Positions 34,527 to 43,174 of a stretch of DNA of 64,000 nucleotides are shown piece by piece (position 1 is the first letter of the stretch; each line of letters begins with the position of its first letter). A program made the translations under genes and the position numbers. Source of the DNA: Cyanobium sp. CH-040 (GTDB taxonomy: Bacteria > Cyanobacteriota > Cyanobacteriia > PCC-6307 > Cyanobiaceae). A model generated the notes under the pieces. It was given only the letters and a program-made list of their open reading frames with translations. It did no database searches and was not told the DNA's origin. The stretch is taken from contig NZ_JAGQCJ010000005.1 of NCBI RefSeq assembly GCF_024346135.1, forward strand, positions 62,001 through 126,000, in the 5' to 3' direction.

Positions 34527-35711
34527 TCAGGCCGGCGGCGCTCCCTGCAGGGGCGATCGTTCCGCCTCGCGCACCACCGCCTCGAAGAAGGCGGCGCCCA
34601 CCGGCAGCACCCCCTCGTCGATGTCGAAGGCCGGACTGTGCAGGGGCACGTACGGGCTGCCCTCGGGCCTGGCCCCGAAGCGCACGTAGCAGCCGGGGAT
34701 CCGCTCCAGGTAGTAGGCGAAGTCCTCACTGCCCATGCTGGGGTGGTCCAGCGCCATCAGGCCGGCGTCCCCCACCACCTGGCGGGCGGCGCGCTCCGCC
34801 AGGCGGGCTTCAGCGGCGGTGTTCACCACCGGCGGATAGCCGCTCTGGAGCGTCACCTCCACCTCGGCGCCGTGCAGGTCGCCCAGGGCGCGGGCCATGC
34901 GCCGCAGGCCGGCATGGAGCTGATCGCGCACCGCCGGCAGGGTGGTGCGGATGCTGCCCTCCAGCACGGCCGTCTCGGCGATCACGTTCGGCGCCGAACC
35001 CGCCTGCACCTGGCCGATCGTCACCACCGAGGGGTGCACGGGATCGATCTCCCGTGACACCAGGGTCTGCAGGGCGGTGATCAGGAAACCCGTGATCACC
35101 ACGGCGTCGGTGGCCTCGTGGGGCCTGGCGCCGTGGCCGCCGCGGCCGCGCACGTCGATCCGGAAGCGGTCCGACTGGGCGGTAATCACCCCGGCCGCCA
35201 CCATGATCTGGCCCACCCGGTAGTGATGGGTCACATGGGCGCCGAAGATCGCGCTCACCCCCTCCAGGGCGCCGGCGGCGATCACGGTGCGGGCACCGCC
35301 GCCCTTCTCCTCGGCCGGCTGGAACACCAGCCGCACCCCCACCACCGGCGGCGCGGCCGCCAGCAGGTGGGCCGCCCCCAGCACCATCGCCACATGGGCG
35401 TCGTGGCCGCAGGCGTGCATGCGCCCCGGCTCCTGGGACGCGAAGGGCAGCTGGGTCGACTCCTCCCCGGGAAGGGCGTCCATGTCGGCCCGCAGGGCGA
35501 TGGTGGTGACGGGCTGGGATGGCCCCAGCCGGCCGATCACGCCGCTGCCCACACCGCCGTAGTCGCAGGCGATGCCGAGGGCCTCGAGCTCGGCCATGAT
35601 CCGTGCCGCCGTGCGCTCCTCCTGGAAGGCCAGCTCGGGGTGGCGGTGCAGGTCGCGGCGGATCTCCCGCATGCGGGCGATGACGCCTTCGGGGACGGCG
35701 CTGTGATGCAT
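34527..35711 (-). CDS. M20-family amidohydrolase (hippurate / N-acyl amino acid hydrolase)
   Basis: Zinc or manganese dependent amidohydrolase, 394 residues from ATG 35711 (MHHSAVPEG); a longer ATG at 35753 is possible. Motifs are IRRDLHRHPELAFQE, IALRADMDALP, HACGHDAHVAMVLGAA, QPAEEKGGGA and MGSEDFAYYLERIPGCY, with all expected metal ligands. Members split N-acyl amino acids, or auxin conjugates in plants. The natural substrate here is unknown. Confidence 0.88.
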   Translation of the reverse strand: MHHSAVPEGVIARMREIRRDLHRHPELAFQEERTAARIMAELEALGIACDYGGVGSGVIGRLGPSQPVTTIALRADMDALPGEESTQLPFASQEPGRMHACGHDAHVAMVLGAAHLLAAAPPVVGVRLVFQPAEEKGGGARTVIAAGALEGVSAIFGAHVTHHYRVGQIMVAAGVITAQSDRFRIDVRGRGGHGARPHEATDAVVITGFLITALQTLVSREIDPVHPSVVTIGQVQAGSAPNVIAETAVLEGSIRTTLPAVRDQLHAGLRRMARALGDLHGAEVEVTLQSGYPPVVNTAAEARLAERAARQVVGDAGLMALDHPSMGSEDFAYYLERIPGCYVRFGARPEGSPYVPLHSPAFDIDEGVLPVGAAFFEAVVREAERSPLQGAPPA

Positions 35712-35838
35712 GAGGTGCCTCCCTGCAGCCGGGGCTCTCTCTTCAGGGTGCACACGATCGAGGCCGAAAGGAGCCTGCGTGGCCCTGGCTGATGGGGCTG
35801 TCTAGCTTCGGGTTGAGCGTCAGCAGGGGAGACAAGCC

Positions 35839-36564
35839 GTGATCGAGACGATTGCGGGGCTGCCGGAAGGGACCCTGGGCTTCACCTTCAGCGGGCGGAT
35901 CACCGGCGGGGACTACGACAGCGTGCTGGTGCCGGCCATCGACCGCGCGATCGAGATGCACGATCGCATCAAGGTCCTGATGGTCTTCGGCGAGGGGTTC
36001 GAGGGCTACGACCTCGCCGCCGTCTGGGACGACGCCCGCCTGGGCCTGCGCCACTGGCGCGGCTTCGAGCGCATCGCGGTCATCAGCGACGTGCCCTGGC
36101 TGCGCACGGCGGTGCGGGCCATGGGTGTGGCGCTGCCCTGTCCGGTGCGTCTGTTCGCCGGCGGCGACGAGCAGGAAGCCCGCCGCTGGCTTGCCGAATC
36201 GCTGGGCGCGATCCACCTGGAGGAACGGGATGGGGTGGTCCGCGTGCGGCTGATCGGCCAGCTGGAGCCCAGCGCCTACGACGGGGTGGAGGAGGAGATC
36301 GCCCGGCTGTTCGCCAGCTCCCAGCCGGTGCGCCTGCTGGTGGACCTGCGGGAGTTCGACGGCTGGAGCGGCCTGGCGGCTCTGGGCGACCATCTCTCGC
36401 TGGTGCGCGAGCACCGCCGCACGCCACGGCGCGTGGCGGTGCTGGGCGATCAGGCCTGGGAGAAACTGGCGTCACGGCTGCTCTCCCGCTTCACCGAGGC
36501 GGAGACACGCTTCTTCGACGGCGCCCATGCCGAGCAGGCGGAGCTCTGGGCCCGCGGCGGCTGA
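35839..36564 (+). CDS. Tandem SpoIIAA/STAS-like protein
   Basis: A 241-residue soluble protein made of two copies of the SpoIIAA-like fold. Copy one runs about 1-120 (FTFSGRITGGDYDSVLVPAI, VLMVFGEGFEGYDL) and copy two about 125-241 (VRVRLIGQLEPSAYDGVEEEI, LLVDLREFDGWSG). It starts with GTG after GGGAGACAAGCC. Proteins of this family are often lipid- or stress-linked in bacteria. Nothing shows its partner. It precedes the guanidine riboswitch but ends before it. Confidence 0.75.
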   Translation: MIETIAGLPEGTLGFTFSGRITGGDYDSVLVPAIDRAIEMHDRIKVLMVFGEGFEGYDLAAVWDDARLGLRHWRGFERIAVISDVPWLRTAVRAMGVALPCPVRLFAGGDEQEARRWLAESLGAIHLEERDGVVRVRLIGQLEPSAYDGVEEEIARLFASSQPVRLLVDLREFDGWSGLAALGDHLSLVREHRRTPRRVAVLGDQAWEKLASRLLSRFTEAETRFFDGAHAEQAELWARGG

Positions 36565-36642
36565 GGCCGGTCGATTCCAGCGGGGCTGGTAGCCGTCGCC
36601 ACAACGCACCTGCCGGTGTGGGGTGAATCTGGCTCAGCGGAA

Positions 36643-36780
36643 GCAGCTTCTAGGGTTCCGATCCCCACCCTGCGTGCCGTGCGCGACTTTGCGTGCCGTG
36701 CGCCTCCGAGGGATGCCTGGTCCGAGAGAAGCTCACCGGGTTCGCCCGGTTGCACGGAGGGACAAAAGCCCGGGAGACCG
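36643..36780 (+). ncRNA. Guanidine-I (ykkC class) riboswitch
   Basis: The three near-invariant blocks of the guanidine-I aptamer occur in order: CTAGGGTTCCG at 36650-36660, CTGGTCCGAGAG at 36717-36728 and GCACGGAGGGACAAAAGCC beginning 36752, ending CGGGAGA. Between the last two sits a perfect helix ACCGGG-TTCG-CCCGGT (36735-36750). The motif lies 20 bases before the start of the guanidine hydrolase gene. Free guanidine is therefore expected to turn the operon on. A variable hairpin region at 36661-36716 contains a 14-base direct repeat. Confidence 0.95.
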
Positions 36781-36798
36781 CTTCAGTCCACTCCGTGC

Positions 36799-38007
36799 AT
36801 GCCCATGAGCGATCCCACCGGCGCGACCACCGGCCCTGAAGGCGCGTTCGAACCTCCGCGCGGCCGTCAGGGCGCCGAGGCCCTCGAGAAGGAGGCCCGC
36901 CTGCCCCTCACCGGCTGGCAGCAGGAGGTGGACCAGGGCCACCGCTGGGGCCTGGAGGCCGCCGAGAGCATCGTCGACCGGCGCATCTCCACCTTCTCCC
37001 GCGGCGAACTGCCCCACTTCGCGGGCATCAACACGTTCATGAAGGCGCCCTACATCGAGGACGTGAACCGGGTGGGGGAATTCGACGTGGCGGTGGTGGG
37101 GGTCCCCCACGATTCCGGCACCACCTACCGGCCCGGCACCCGCTTCGGTCCCCAGGGCATCCGGCGGATCTCGGCCCTCTACACCCCCTACAACTACGAG
37201 ATGGGGGTGGATCTGCGCGAGCAGATCAAGCTCTGCGACGTGGGCGACATCTTCACGATTCCGGCCAACAACGAGAAGAGCTTCGACCAGATCTCCAAGG
37301 GCATCGCCCACATCTTCGCCAGCGGTGCCTTTCCGATCATCCTCGGCGGCGACCACTCGATCGGCTTCCCCACCGTGCGCGGCGTCTGCCGGCATCTGGG
37401 CGACAAGAAGGTGGGCATCATCCACTTCGACCGCCACGTCGACACCCAGGAGATCGACCTCGACGAGCGCATGCACACCTGTCCGTGGTTCCACGCCACG
37501 AACATGGCCAACGCCCCCGCCAGGAACCTGGTGCAGCTGGGCATCGGTGGCTGGCAGGTGCCGCGCGAAGGCGTGAAGGTGTGCCGCGAGCGGGGCACCA
37601 ACGTGCTCACCGTCACCGACATCTGCGACATGGGCCTGGAGGCGGCGGCGCAGTACGCCATCGAGCGCGCCACCGACGGCACCGACTGCGTGTACATCTC
37701 CTTCGACATCGACTGCATCGACGCCGGCTTCGTGCCCGGCACCGGCTGGCCCGAACCCGGCGGCCTGCTGCCGCGCGAGGCCCTCAAGCTGCTGGAGCTG
37801 ATCGTGCGCAACGTGCCGGTGTGCGGCCTGGAGGTAGTGGAGGTGTCGCCGCCCTACGACATCAGCGACATGACCTCACTGATGGCCACCCGGGTGATCT
37901 GCGACACCATGGCCCACCTGGTGGTGAGCGGCCAGCTGCCGCGGAAGGAGAAGCCCAGCTGGATCAGCGACGTCTGCAACATGAACGTCGATCAGACGTG
38001 GAGATGA
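36799..38007 (+). CDS. gdmH: Nickel-dependent guanidine hydrolase (arginase/agmatinase superfamily)
   Basis: Hydrolyses guanidine to urea and ammonium in the cytosol. The 402-residue ureohydrolase has His186 (GGDHS), Asp211, His213 and Asp215 (HFDRHVD), and Asp303 and Asp305 (FDIDCIDAG) as metal ligands. It has an N-terminal extension of about 90 residues beyond agmatinase, as known for Synechocystis Sll1077. The guanidine-I riboswitch and HypA/HypB-like genes on either side argue strongly for GdmH, not agmatinase. ATG at 36799 is used (36805 also possible); a frame from 36616 would run through the riboswitch. Confidence 0.93.
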   Translation: MPMSDPTGATTGPEGAFEPPRGRQGAEALEKEARLPLTGWQQEVDQGHRWGLEAAESIVDRRISTFSRGELPHFAGINTFMKAPYIEDVNRVGEFDVAVVGVPHDSGTTYRPGTRFGPQGIRRISALYTPYNYEMGVDLREQIKLCDVGDIFTIPANNEKSFDQISKGIAHIFASGAFPIILGGDHSIGFPTVRGVCRHLGDKKVGIIHFDRHVDTQEIDLDERMHTCPWFHATNMANAPARNLVQLGIGGWQVPREGVKVCRERGTNVLTVTDICDMGLEAAAQYAIERATDGTDCVYISFDIDCIDAGFVPGTGWPEPGGLLPREALKLLELIVRNVPVCGLEVVEVSPPYDISDMTSLMATRVICDTMAHLVVSGQLPRKEKPSWISDVCNMNVDQTWR

Positions 38008-38011
38008 GGCC

Positions 38012-38404
38012 ATGCATGAAGTCGACATGACCAAATGCCTGCTCCTCTCCATGAACGCCTGGAAGCAGCAGCACGCCCCGCACACGCCCCAGGTGGAGCG
38101 GGTGCATCTGCAGGTGGGCGCCTTCACCTGCGTGGAACCCGACCAGTTGGTCACCACCTGGCGGGTTGCCGTGCAGGGCAGCTGGCTCGATGGCGCCGAC
38201 CTGGCGATCGAAACCGTGCCCCTGGTGGGGCGCTGTTTGATCTGCAACAGCACCTACAGCCCCGATCCCCGGCAGGCCTACCGCTCCCCCTGCTGCGATC
38301 ACCCGATGGAGGAGATCGTCAGTGGCCGCGAGCTGCGCATCCGCTCCGTCGATTACCTGCTTCGCGATCCAACCCGCCCTTCACGAACCGCCGCTGCGCG
38401 CTGA
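38012..38404 (+). CDS. ghaA: HypA-like nickel chaperone for guanidine hydrolase
   Basis: A 130-residue HypA homologue. The N-terminal nickel-binding motif MHEVDMT is intact, and the zinc region has RCLICNSTY and a second cysteine pair in SPCCDHP. It sits four bases after gdmH and directly before a HypB-like GTPase, with no hydrogenase genes in the window. By the Synechocystis precedent the pair loads nickel into GdmH (GhaA/GhaB). Confidence 0.9.
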   Translation: MHEVDMTKCLLLSMNAWKQQHAPHTPQVERVHLQVGAFTCVEPDQLVTTWRVAVQGSWLDGADLAIETVPLVGRCLICNSTYSPDPRQAYRSPCCDHPMEEIVSGRELRIRSVDYLLRDPTRPSRTAAAR

Positions 38405-38409
38405 CCGCC

Positions 38410-39117
38410 ATGCACATGCCCCTGGAAGACACCCTCGGCCTCAACCTGCTGGCTGCCAACCAGCACCAGGCCGAGCACAACCGCGAGCACTTCGACGCCT
38501 GGCGGCTGCTCTGCCTGAACGTGATGAGCAGCCCCGGCGCCGGCAAGACCTCGCTGCTGGAACGCAGCCTCGCCGCCCTGGCCGGCGAGTACGCCATGGC
38601 GGTGCTGGAGGGCGACATGACCACCCAGCTGGACGCCGAGCGCCTGGAGGCGGTGGGGGTGCCGGTGGTGCCGATCACCACCGGCCGCAGCTGCCACCTG
38701 GATGCGGCGATGGTGAGCGGTGGCCTCAAGCTGCTGCGCCAGCGCCTCGATCCCGCCGCTCTCGACATCCTCTGGGTGGAGAACGTGGGCAACCTGGTGT
38801 GCCCGGCAGAGTTCGAGGTGGGCGAGCACCGCAAGGTGGCGCTGCTGAGCGTCACCGAGGGCGACGACAAGCCGCTCAAGTACCCGGTGATGTTCCGCGA
38901 AGCCCACTGCGTGCTGATCACCAAGACCGATCTGCTGCCCTACCTGCCGGTGCAGCTGGAGCGCATCGAGGCCCACATCCGCCAGGTGAACCCCCGCTGC
39001 GCAGTGATCCCGGTGTCCGCCACCAGCGGCGAGGGGATCGAGGCCTGGCACCAGTGGCTGGGGGCGCAGCTCGCGGCCATCGCGCCGGCGGCCCCCGCCG
39101 CCCTGGTGAGCGCATGA
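38410..39117 (+). CDS. ghaB: HypB-like nickel-insertion GTPase for guanidine hydrolase
   Basis: A 235-residue SIMIBI GTPase. Motifs are the P-loop [12 protein letters not shown] (about residues 40-51), the switch region [13 protein letters not shown], the metal-region [18 protein letters not shown] with the conserved Cys, and the base-specificity motif TKTD. It lacks the His-rich nickel-storage tail of some HypB proteins. It follows ghaA after five bases. Nickel delivery to GdmH is inferred from operon context and family knowledge. Confidence 0.9.
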   Translation: MHMPLEDTLGLNLLAANQHQAEHNREHFDAWRLLCLNVMSSPGAGKTSLLERSLAALAGEYAMAVLEGDMTTQLDAERLEAVGVPVVPITTGRSCHLDAAMVSGGLKLLRQRLDPAALDILWVENVGNLVCPAEFEVGEHRKVALLSVTEGDDKPLKYPVMFREAHCVLITKTDLLPYLPVQLERIEAHIRQVNPRCAVIPVSATSGEGIEAWHQWLGAQLAAIAPAAPAALVSA

Positions 39118-39262
39118 CGGACGCCTCCAGGCCACGCCAGCGCCAGCCGGAACCCTTCTGAGCCATCGCCGGCCGCCCCCCGATCCAGCGGCACCTCGCC
39201 GCAGCGGAGCTCCTGGGTCAGGAACTCCCCGCCCATCCCCCACCACCGCTCGATTGCCAGCC

Positions 39263-40276
39263 ATGCGTCTTCCCTTCCTGCGCCGCCCCAGCACCGGCCG
39301 TCGCCGCCTGCTCGCCACCCTGCTGCTGGTGGGCCTCGGGGCCACCACCCTCAGCGCCTGCGGCGGCGGCACGCCGGAAGGCGCGGTGCGCATCGGCTAC
39401 AGCGCCTGGCCGGGCTGGATCCCCTGGAAGGTCACCGAGGAGAAGGGGCTGTTCGGCGTGCCGGTGACCCTGCAGTGGTTCGACGGCTACCTCGATTCGA
39501 TCAACGCCCTCAACGCCGGCCAGCTTGACTGCAACAGCCAGACCCTCAACGACACGATCAGTTCGATCGCCGGCGGCGCCGATCTGCAGGTGGTGCTCAC
39601 CAACGACAACTCCACCGGCAACGACCAGATCATCGTGGCCGAGGGGATCAGGACGGTGGCCGACCTGAAGGGCAAGCGGGTGGCGGCCGAGGAGGGCACG
39701 GTGGATCACTACCTGCTGCTGCTGGGCCTGGAGAAGGCGGGCCTGAGCGCCGACGACATCACCTTCGTGCCGCTGGAGACCGGGGCCGCCGCCGCCGCCT
39801 TCGTGGCCGGCCAGGTGGATGCCGTGGGCGTGTTCGCCCCCTTCACCACCCAGGCCCTGAAGCGCCCGGGCAGCTCCACCCTGTTCACCTCCGCCGACTT
39901 CCCGGGCGCCATCAGCGATCACCTGGTGTGCCGCCGCGAGTTCGTGGAGGCCAACCCCGAGAAGGTGCAGAAGATCGTCGACGCCTGGTTCGCCACCCTG
40001 GCCGAGATGCAGGCCAACCCGGAGGCCTCGCTGGCCATCCTCAGCGCCCGGGCCGGCGTGAGCGAGGAGGAGTACAGGGCCTACGAGGCCGGCACCACCC
40101 TGTTCAGCCTCGAGGACAACCTCAAGGCGCTGGCGCCCGGCAGCACCATGGCATCGCTGCCCTACGCCGCCGGCCAGATCAGCGCTTTCCTGCAGCAGGT
40201 GGGCCTGGCGCAGAGCCCGCCGAAGCTGGAGGGCCTGTTCGAGGGCCGCTTCCTGAAAGCGGTCAAGGCGAACTGA
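39263..40276 (+). CDS. ABC transporter substrate-binding lipoprotein, guanidine-linked
   Basis: Periplasmic binding protein of the SsuA/NMT1 type, 337 residues. It has an RRRLLATLLLVGLGATTLSAC signal and lipobox with the lipidation Cys. RIGYSAWPGWIPWKVTEEKG and DGYLDSINALNAGQLDC form the ligand cleft. The same gene order (gdmH-ghaA-ghaB-SBP-permease-ATPase) is known from Synechocystis sll1077-sll1082, where the transporter imports guanidine. ATG at 39263 is preferred to an in-frame TTG at 39254. Confidence 0.88.
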   Translation: MRLPFLRRPSTGRRRLLATLLLVGLGATTLSACGGGTPEGAVRIGYSAWPGWIPWKVTEEKGLFGVPVTLQWFDGYLDSINALNAGQLDCNSQTLNDTISSIAGGADLQVVLTNDNSTGNDQIIVAEGIRTVADLKGKRVAAEEGTVDHYLLLLGLEKAGLSADDITFVPLETGAAAAAFVAGQVDAVGVFAPFTTQALKRPGSSTLFTSADFPGAISDHLVCRREFVEANPEKVQKIVDAWFATLAEMQANPEASLAILSARAGVSEEEYRAYEAGTTLFSLEDNLKALAPGSTMASLPYAAGQISAFLQQVGLAQSPPKLEGLFEGRFLKAVKAN

Positions 40277-40297
40277 GCGGGGGGCGGGAGAGGGGCC

Positions 40298-41065
40298 ATG
40301 GCACGCGCGAAGGACCTGCTGCACCACCCCTGGGTCCTGGGACTCACCGGGGTGCTGGTGGTGCTGCTGATCTGGACGCTGGTCACGAGCCTGAGGCTGG
40401 TGGACCCCCTGTTCCTGCCCAGCCCGGCGGCTGTACTGGCAGCGGGCCGGGCCCAGGCCGGCCAGGGGCTGCTCTGGGCCGATCTGCTGGCCAGCGTGGG
40501 GCGGGTGCTGGGCGGCTTCGCCCTCTCGGCGGCGGTCGCCCTGCCGCTGGGCATCGCCATGGGCACCAGCACGGTGATCAACCGGCTGCTGGAGCCGCTG
40601 ATGGGCCTGATCCGCTACATGCCGGCCCCGGCCTTCATTCCCCTGCTGATCATCTACTTCGGCCTGGGGGAGCTGCCGAAGATTCTGCTGATCTTCATCG
40701 GCACCCTGTTCTTCAACACGCTGATGATCATGGATGCGGTGAAGTTCGTGCCGCGCGAACTGGTGGAGACGGCCCTCACCCTCGGCGGGCGCACCTCCCA
40801 GGTGCTGCTTCGGGTGATCACGCCCTGCATCGCGCCCCAGGTGATCGACGCCTACCGGATCAACATGGCCGCCGCCTGGAATCTGGTGATCGTGGCCGAG
40901 CTGGTGGCCGCCAACGAAGGGCTGGGCAAGCGGATCAGCCTGGCCCAGCGGTTTCTGCGCACCGACGAGATCTTCCTCGGCCTGATCGTGATCGGCCTGA
41001 TCGGCCTGGTGATCGATCTGGGCTTCCGGCTGGTGATGCGCCGGGCCTGCGCCTGGGCCAACTGA
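40298..41065 (+). CDS. ABC transporter permease, guanidine-linked
   Basis: A 255-residue inner-membrane permease of the SsuC/TauC type with six predicted helices. The ATPase-coupling EAA loop is seen as ETALTLGGRTSQVLLRVITP near residue 160. It lies 21 bases after the binding protein and 28 bases before the ATPase gene. Together they make a guanidine importer by analogy to Synechocystis. Confidence 0.9.
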   Translation: MARAKDLLHHPWVLGLTGVLVVLLIWTLVTSLRLVDPLFLPSPAAVLAAGRAQAGQGLLWADLLASVGRVLGGFALSAAVALPLGIAMGTSTVINRLLEPLMGLIRYMPAPAFIPLLIIYFGLGELPKILLIFIGTLFFNTLMIMDAVKFVPRELVETALTLGGRTSQVLLRVITPCIAPQVIDAYRINMAAAWNLVIVAELVAANEGLGKRISLAQRFLRTDEIFLGLIVIGLIGLVIDLGFRLVMRRACAWAN

Positions 41066-41093
41066 ACGGCACTCTCACCGCACGACCTTCCCC

Positions 41094-41870
41094 ATGCAGC
41101 TGCGCGTCGACCAGGTGGAGAAGAGCTTCGGCAGCGGCCGCAGCCGCAAGCTCGTGCTCGACCGGATCAGCTTCACCGTGAACACCGGCGAGTTCGTGGC
41201 GCTGGTGGGCAGCTCGGGGTCGGGGAAATCGACGATGATGCGCCTGGTGGCCGGTCTGGACCGCCCCACCGCCGGCGTGATCAGCATTGACGGCACCCCC
41301 GTGCGCGGGCCGGGATCGGACCGGGGGATGGTGTTTCAGAAGTACAGCCTCTACCCCTGGCTCACGGCCGCCCAGAACGTGGCCTTCGGCATGGAGCTGC
41401 AGGGGCTGAACCGGCGCGAGATCCGCGAGCGCACCAGCTACTTCCTGGAGGTGGTGGGGCTGGCGGACGCGGCCCGGCGGCTGCCGCGGGAACTCTCCGG
41501 CGGCATGCAGCAGCGGGTGGCGATCGCCCGCGCCCTGGCCGCCCAGCCCCGGGTGCTGCTGCTCGATGAACCCTTCGGCGCGCTGGATCTGCAGATCCGC
41601 GAGTCGATGCAGGAGTTCATGCACGATCTCTGGCAGCGCACCGGCCTCACAGCCCTGCTGATCACCCACGACCTGGAGGAGGCGCTGCTGCTGGCCCGGG
41701 AGGTGCACATCCTGGCGCCCAATCCCGGCCGCATCGTGCGTTCGGTGGCCGTCGACCTCGACAGGGGCGACCTGCGCCACCTGCGCCTGTCGCCGCAGTT
41801 CCTGGAGCTGCGGGAAGAGCTCGCCAGCTGCCTGCGCGGCATGGAGCCGGCGCTCACCCCGGCGCCGTGA
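41094..41870 (+). CDS. ABC transporter ATPase, guanidine-linked
   Basis: A 258-residue ATPase of the SsuB/TauB type. Walker A GSSGSGKST is near residue 42, Q-loop VFQKYSLYPWL, signature LSGGMQQRVAIARAL, Walker B VLLLDEPFGALD, and the switch His in LLITHDLEEAL. It is the last gene of the guanidine operon. Its final 17 bases overlap the 3-prime end of a small convergent gene. Confidence 0.9.
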   Translation: MQLRVDQVEKSFGSGRSRKLVLDRISFTVNTGEFVALVGSSGSGKSTMMRLVAGLDRPTAGVISIDGTPVRGPGSDRGMVFQKYSLYPWLTAAQNVAFGMELQGLNRREIRERTSYFLEVVGLADAARRLPRELSGGMQQRVAIARALAAQPRVLLLDEPFGALDLQIRESMQEFMHDLWQRTGLTALLITHDLEEALLLAREVHILAPNPGRIVRSVAVDLDRGDLRHLRLSPQFLELREELASCLRGMEPALTPAP

Positions 41871-42036
41871 ACTCCTCGGGCCGGATGCCCAGGTACACCG
41901 CCTCCTGGAACAGGGCCTGCTTGGCGGCGGCATCCTGACGCCGCTCGGCGTCGGCGTAACGGCTGCGCAGGGACTGAACCAGCGCCGGCCGGCGGGGATC
42001 GGCGCTGGTCTCGGAGGGGAGCTCGGACTGGCTCAT
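41854..42036 (-). CDS. Small hypothetical protein convergent to the guanidine operon
   Basis: A 60-residue charged, soluble protein, MSQSELPSETSADPRRPALV at the start and AVYLGIRPEEFTAPG at the end, with a helix rich in Ala, Arg and Gln (SRYADAERRQDAAAKQALFQ). No family was recognised. The ATG at 42036 gives the compact form; an upstream frame would add 37 non-descript residues. Its end overlaps the ABC ATPase gene on the other strand. Confidence 0.5.
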   Translation of the reverse strand: MSQSELPSETSADPRRPALVQSLRSRYADAERRQDAAAKQALFQEAVYLGIRPEEFTAPG

Positions 42037-42231
42037 GAACAACGACGACGCCATCGACAGGGGGAGAGGGGGATGCGCTGGGGGACCCCCCGCGAACCAG
42101 GGACCGGAATCAGACGAATCCAGCCTAGGTAGCGCACCAGTGACCATGCCTACCGCAGCGGCGCCGGCGGGGCTGCTGGGATGGCGCCCAGGGCCCCGCC
42201 TGCCCCCTCCCGCCCTCGCCGATCCCGACCC

Positions 42232-43164
42232 ATGCCCGCGTCCCCATCCGTGCTGCTCGAGCGCTCACGGCTGGCTGAACTCAACGAGCTGCGCAGTGGA
42301 CCGGCGGCGCTGCGCCTGGCCTGCCACCTGGGGCTGATCGGGGCCGGCGGCCTGCTCTGGGGACTGCAGACCCTGCCCCTGGGCCTGCGCCTGCTCGGCC
42401 TGGTGGCCAGCGGGGTGGGGCTGGCCACCGCCTTCGCGGGCCTGCACGAGTGCAGCCACCGCACCGCCTTCAGCAGCAGGCGCGTCAACGACGCAGTGGC
42501 CTGGCTGCTGGGGCTGCTGAGCTTCTACAACGCCACCGCCTACCGGCGCTACCACCAGTGGCACCACCGCTACACCCACCAGCCCGGCCTGGATCCGGAG
42601 CTGGATGATCCCGTGCCCACCAGCCCCGGGGCCTACCTGCTGGAGCTGAGCGGCTGGCAGTGGTGGACCGGCAAGCTGCAGGGCTATGCCCGGCTGCTGT
42701 GGGGCGACCTCTCGGCGGTGCCCTACCTGAATGCCGAGGTGATCCCCCAGGTGCGTCGCTCGGTGTGGCTGCAGGCGGGCCTCTACCTGCTGCTGGCGGC
42801 GCTGTCGCTGATCGGCGGCAACGGCTTCCTGCTCCGGTTCTGGCTGCTGCCCCTGGCCGTGGGCCAGCCGTTCCTGCGCTTCGTGCTGCTGGCCGAGCAC
42901 AGCGGCTGCAGCTTCAGCGCCGACGGCACCGCCAACACCCGCACCACCCTCACCAACCCCGTGGTGCGCTGGCTGATGTGGAACATGCCCTTCCACGCAG
43001 AGCACCACCTCTACCCCTCGCTGCCCTTCCATGCCCTGCCGGCGGCCCATGAGCTGATCGGGCCGCACCTGCAGCACCTGGACCGGGGGTACGTGGCCGT
43101 GCACCGCCGCCTGCTGGCCAACCTGCCCGCCCTGGCCCTGCCCGCCGCCAGCGGCGCGGCATGA
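42232..43164 (+). CDS. Membrane fatty-acid-desaturase-family protein
   Basis: Di-iron membrane oxygenase, 310 residues. Histidine boxes: HECSHR (near residue 80), HQWHHRYTHQ and HAEHHLYPSLP near 260, with four hydrophobic helices between. Fatty acid desaturases, carotenoid hydroxylases and sphingolipid enzymes share this pattern, so the substrate is open. It begins 195 bases past the small convergent gene, an intergenic stretch with no other feature seen, and is followed 10 bases later by an alpha/beta hydrolase. Confidence 0.85.
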   Translation: MPASPSVLLERSRLAELNELRSGPAALRLACHLGLIGAGGLLWGLQTLPLGLRLLGLVASGVGLATAFAGLHECSHRTAFSSRRVNDAVAWLLGLLSFYNATAYRRYHQWHHRYTHQPGLDPELDDPVPTSPGAYLLELSGWQWWTGKLQGYARLLWGDLSAVPYLNAEVIPQVRRSVWLQAGLYLLLAALSLIGGNGFLLRFWLLPLAVGQPFLRFVLLAEHSGCSFSADGTANTRTTLTNPVVRWLMWNMPFHAEHHLYPSLPFHALPAAHELIGPHLQHLDRGYVAVHRRLLANLPALALPAASGAA

Positions 43165-43174
43165 GGACGGCGTC

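Noticed and set aside
36616-36798. Extended N-terminus of the ureohydrolase reading frame
   Set aside because: The open frame from 36616 runs through the riboswitch blocks, so it is non-coding RNA, and homology starts after 36799.
38012-39117. hypA/hypB as hydrogenase maturation genes
   Set aside because: No hydrogenase or other hyp gene is present in the window, and the pair lies inside the guanidine operon, where GhaA/GhaB function is the better fit.
42037-42231. Possible promoter, riboswitch or small gene in this intergenic stretch
   Set aside because: No conserved motif, hairpin or coding frame with support was seen.
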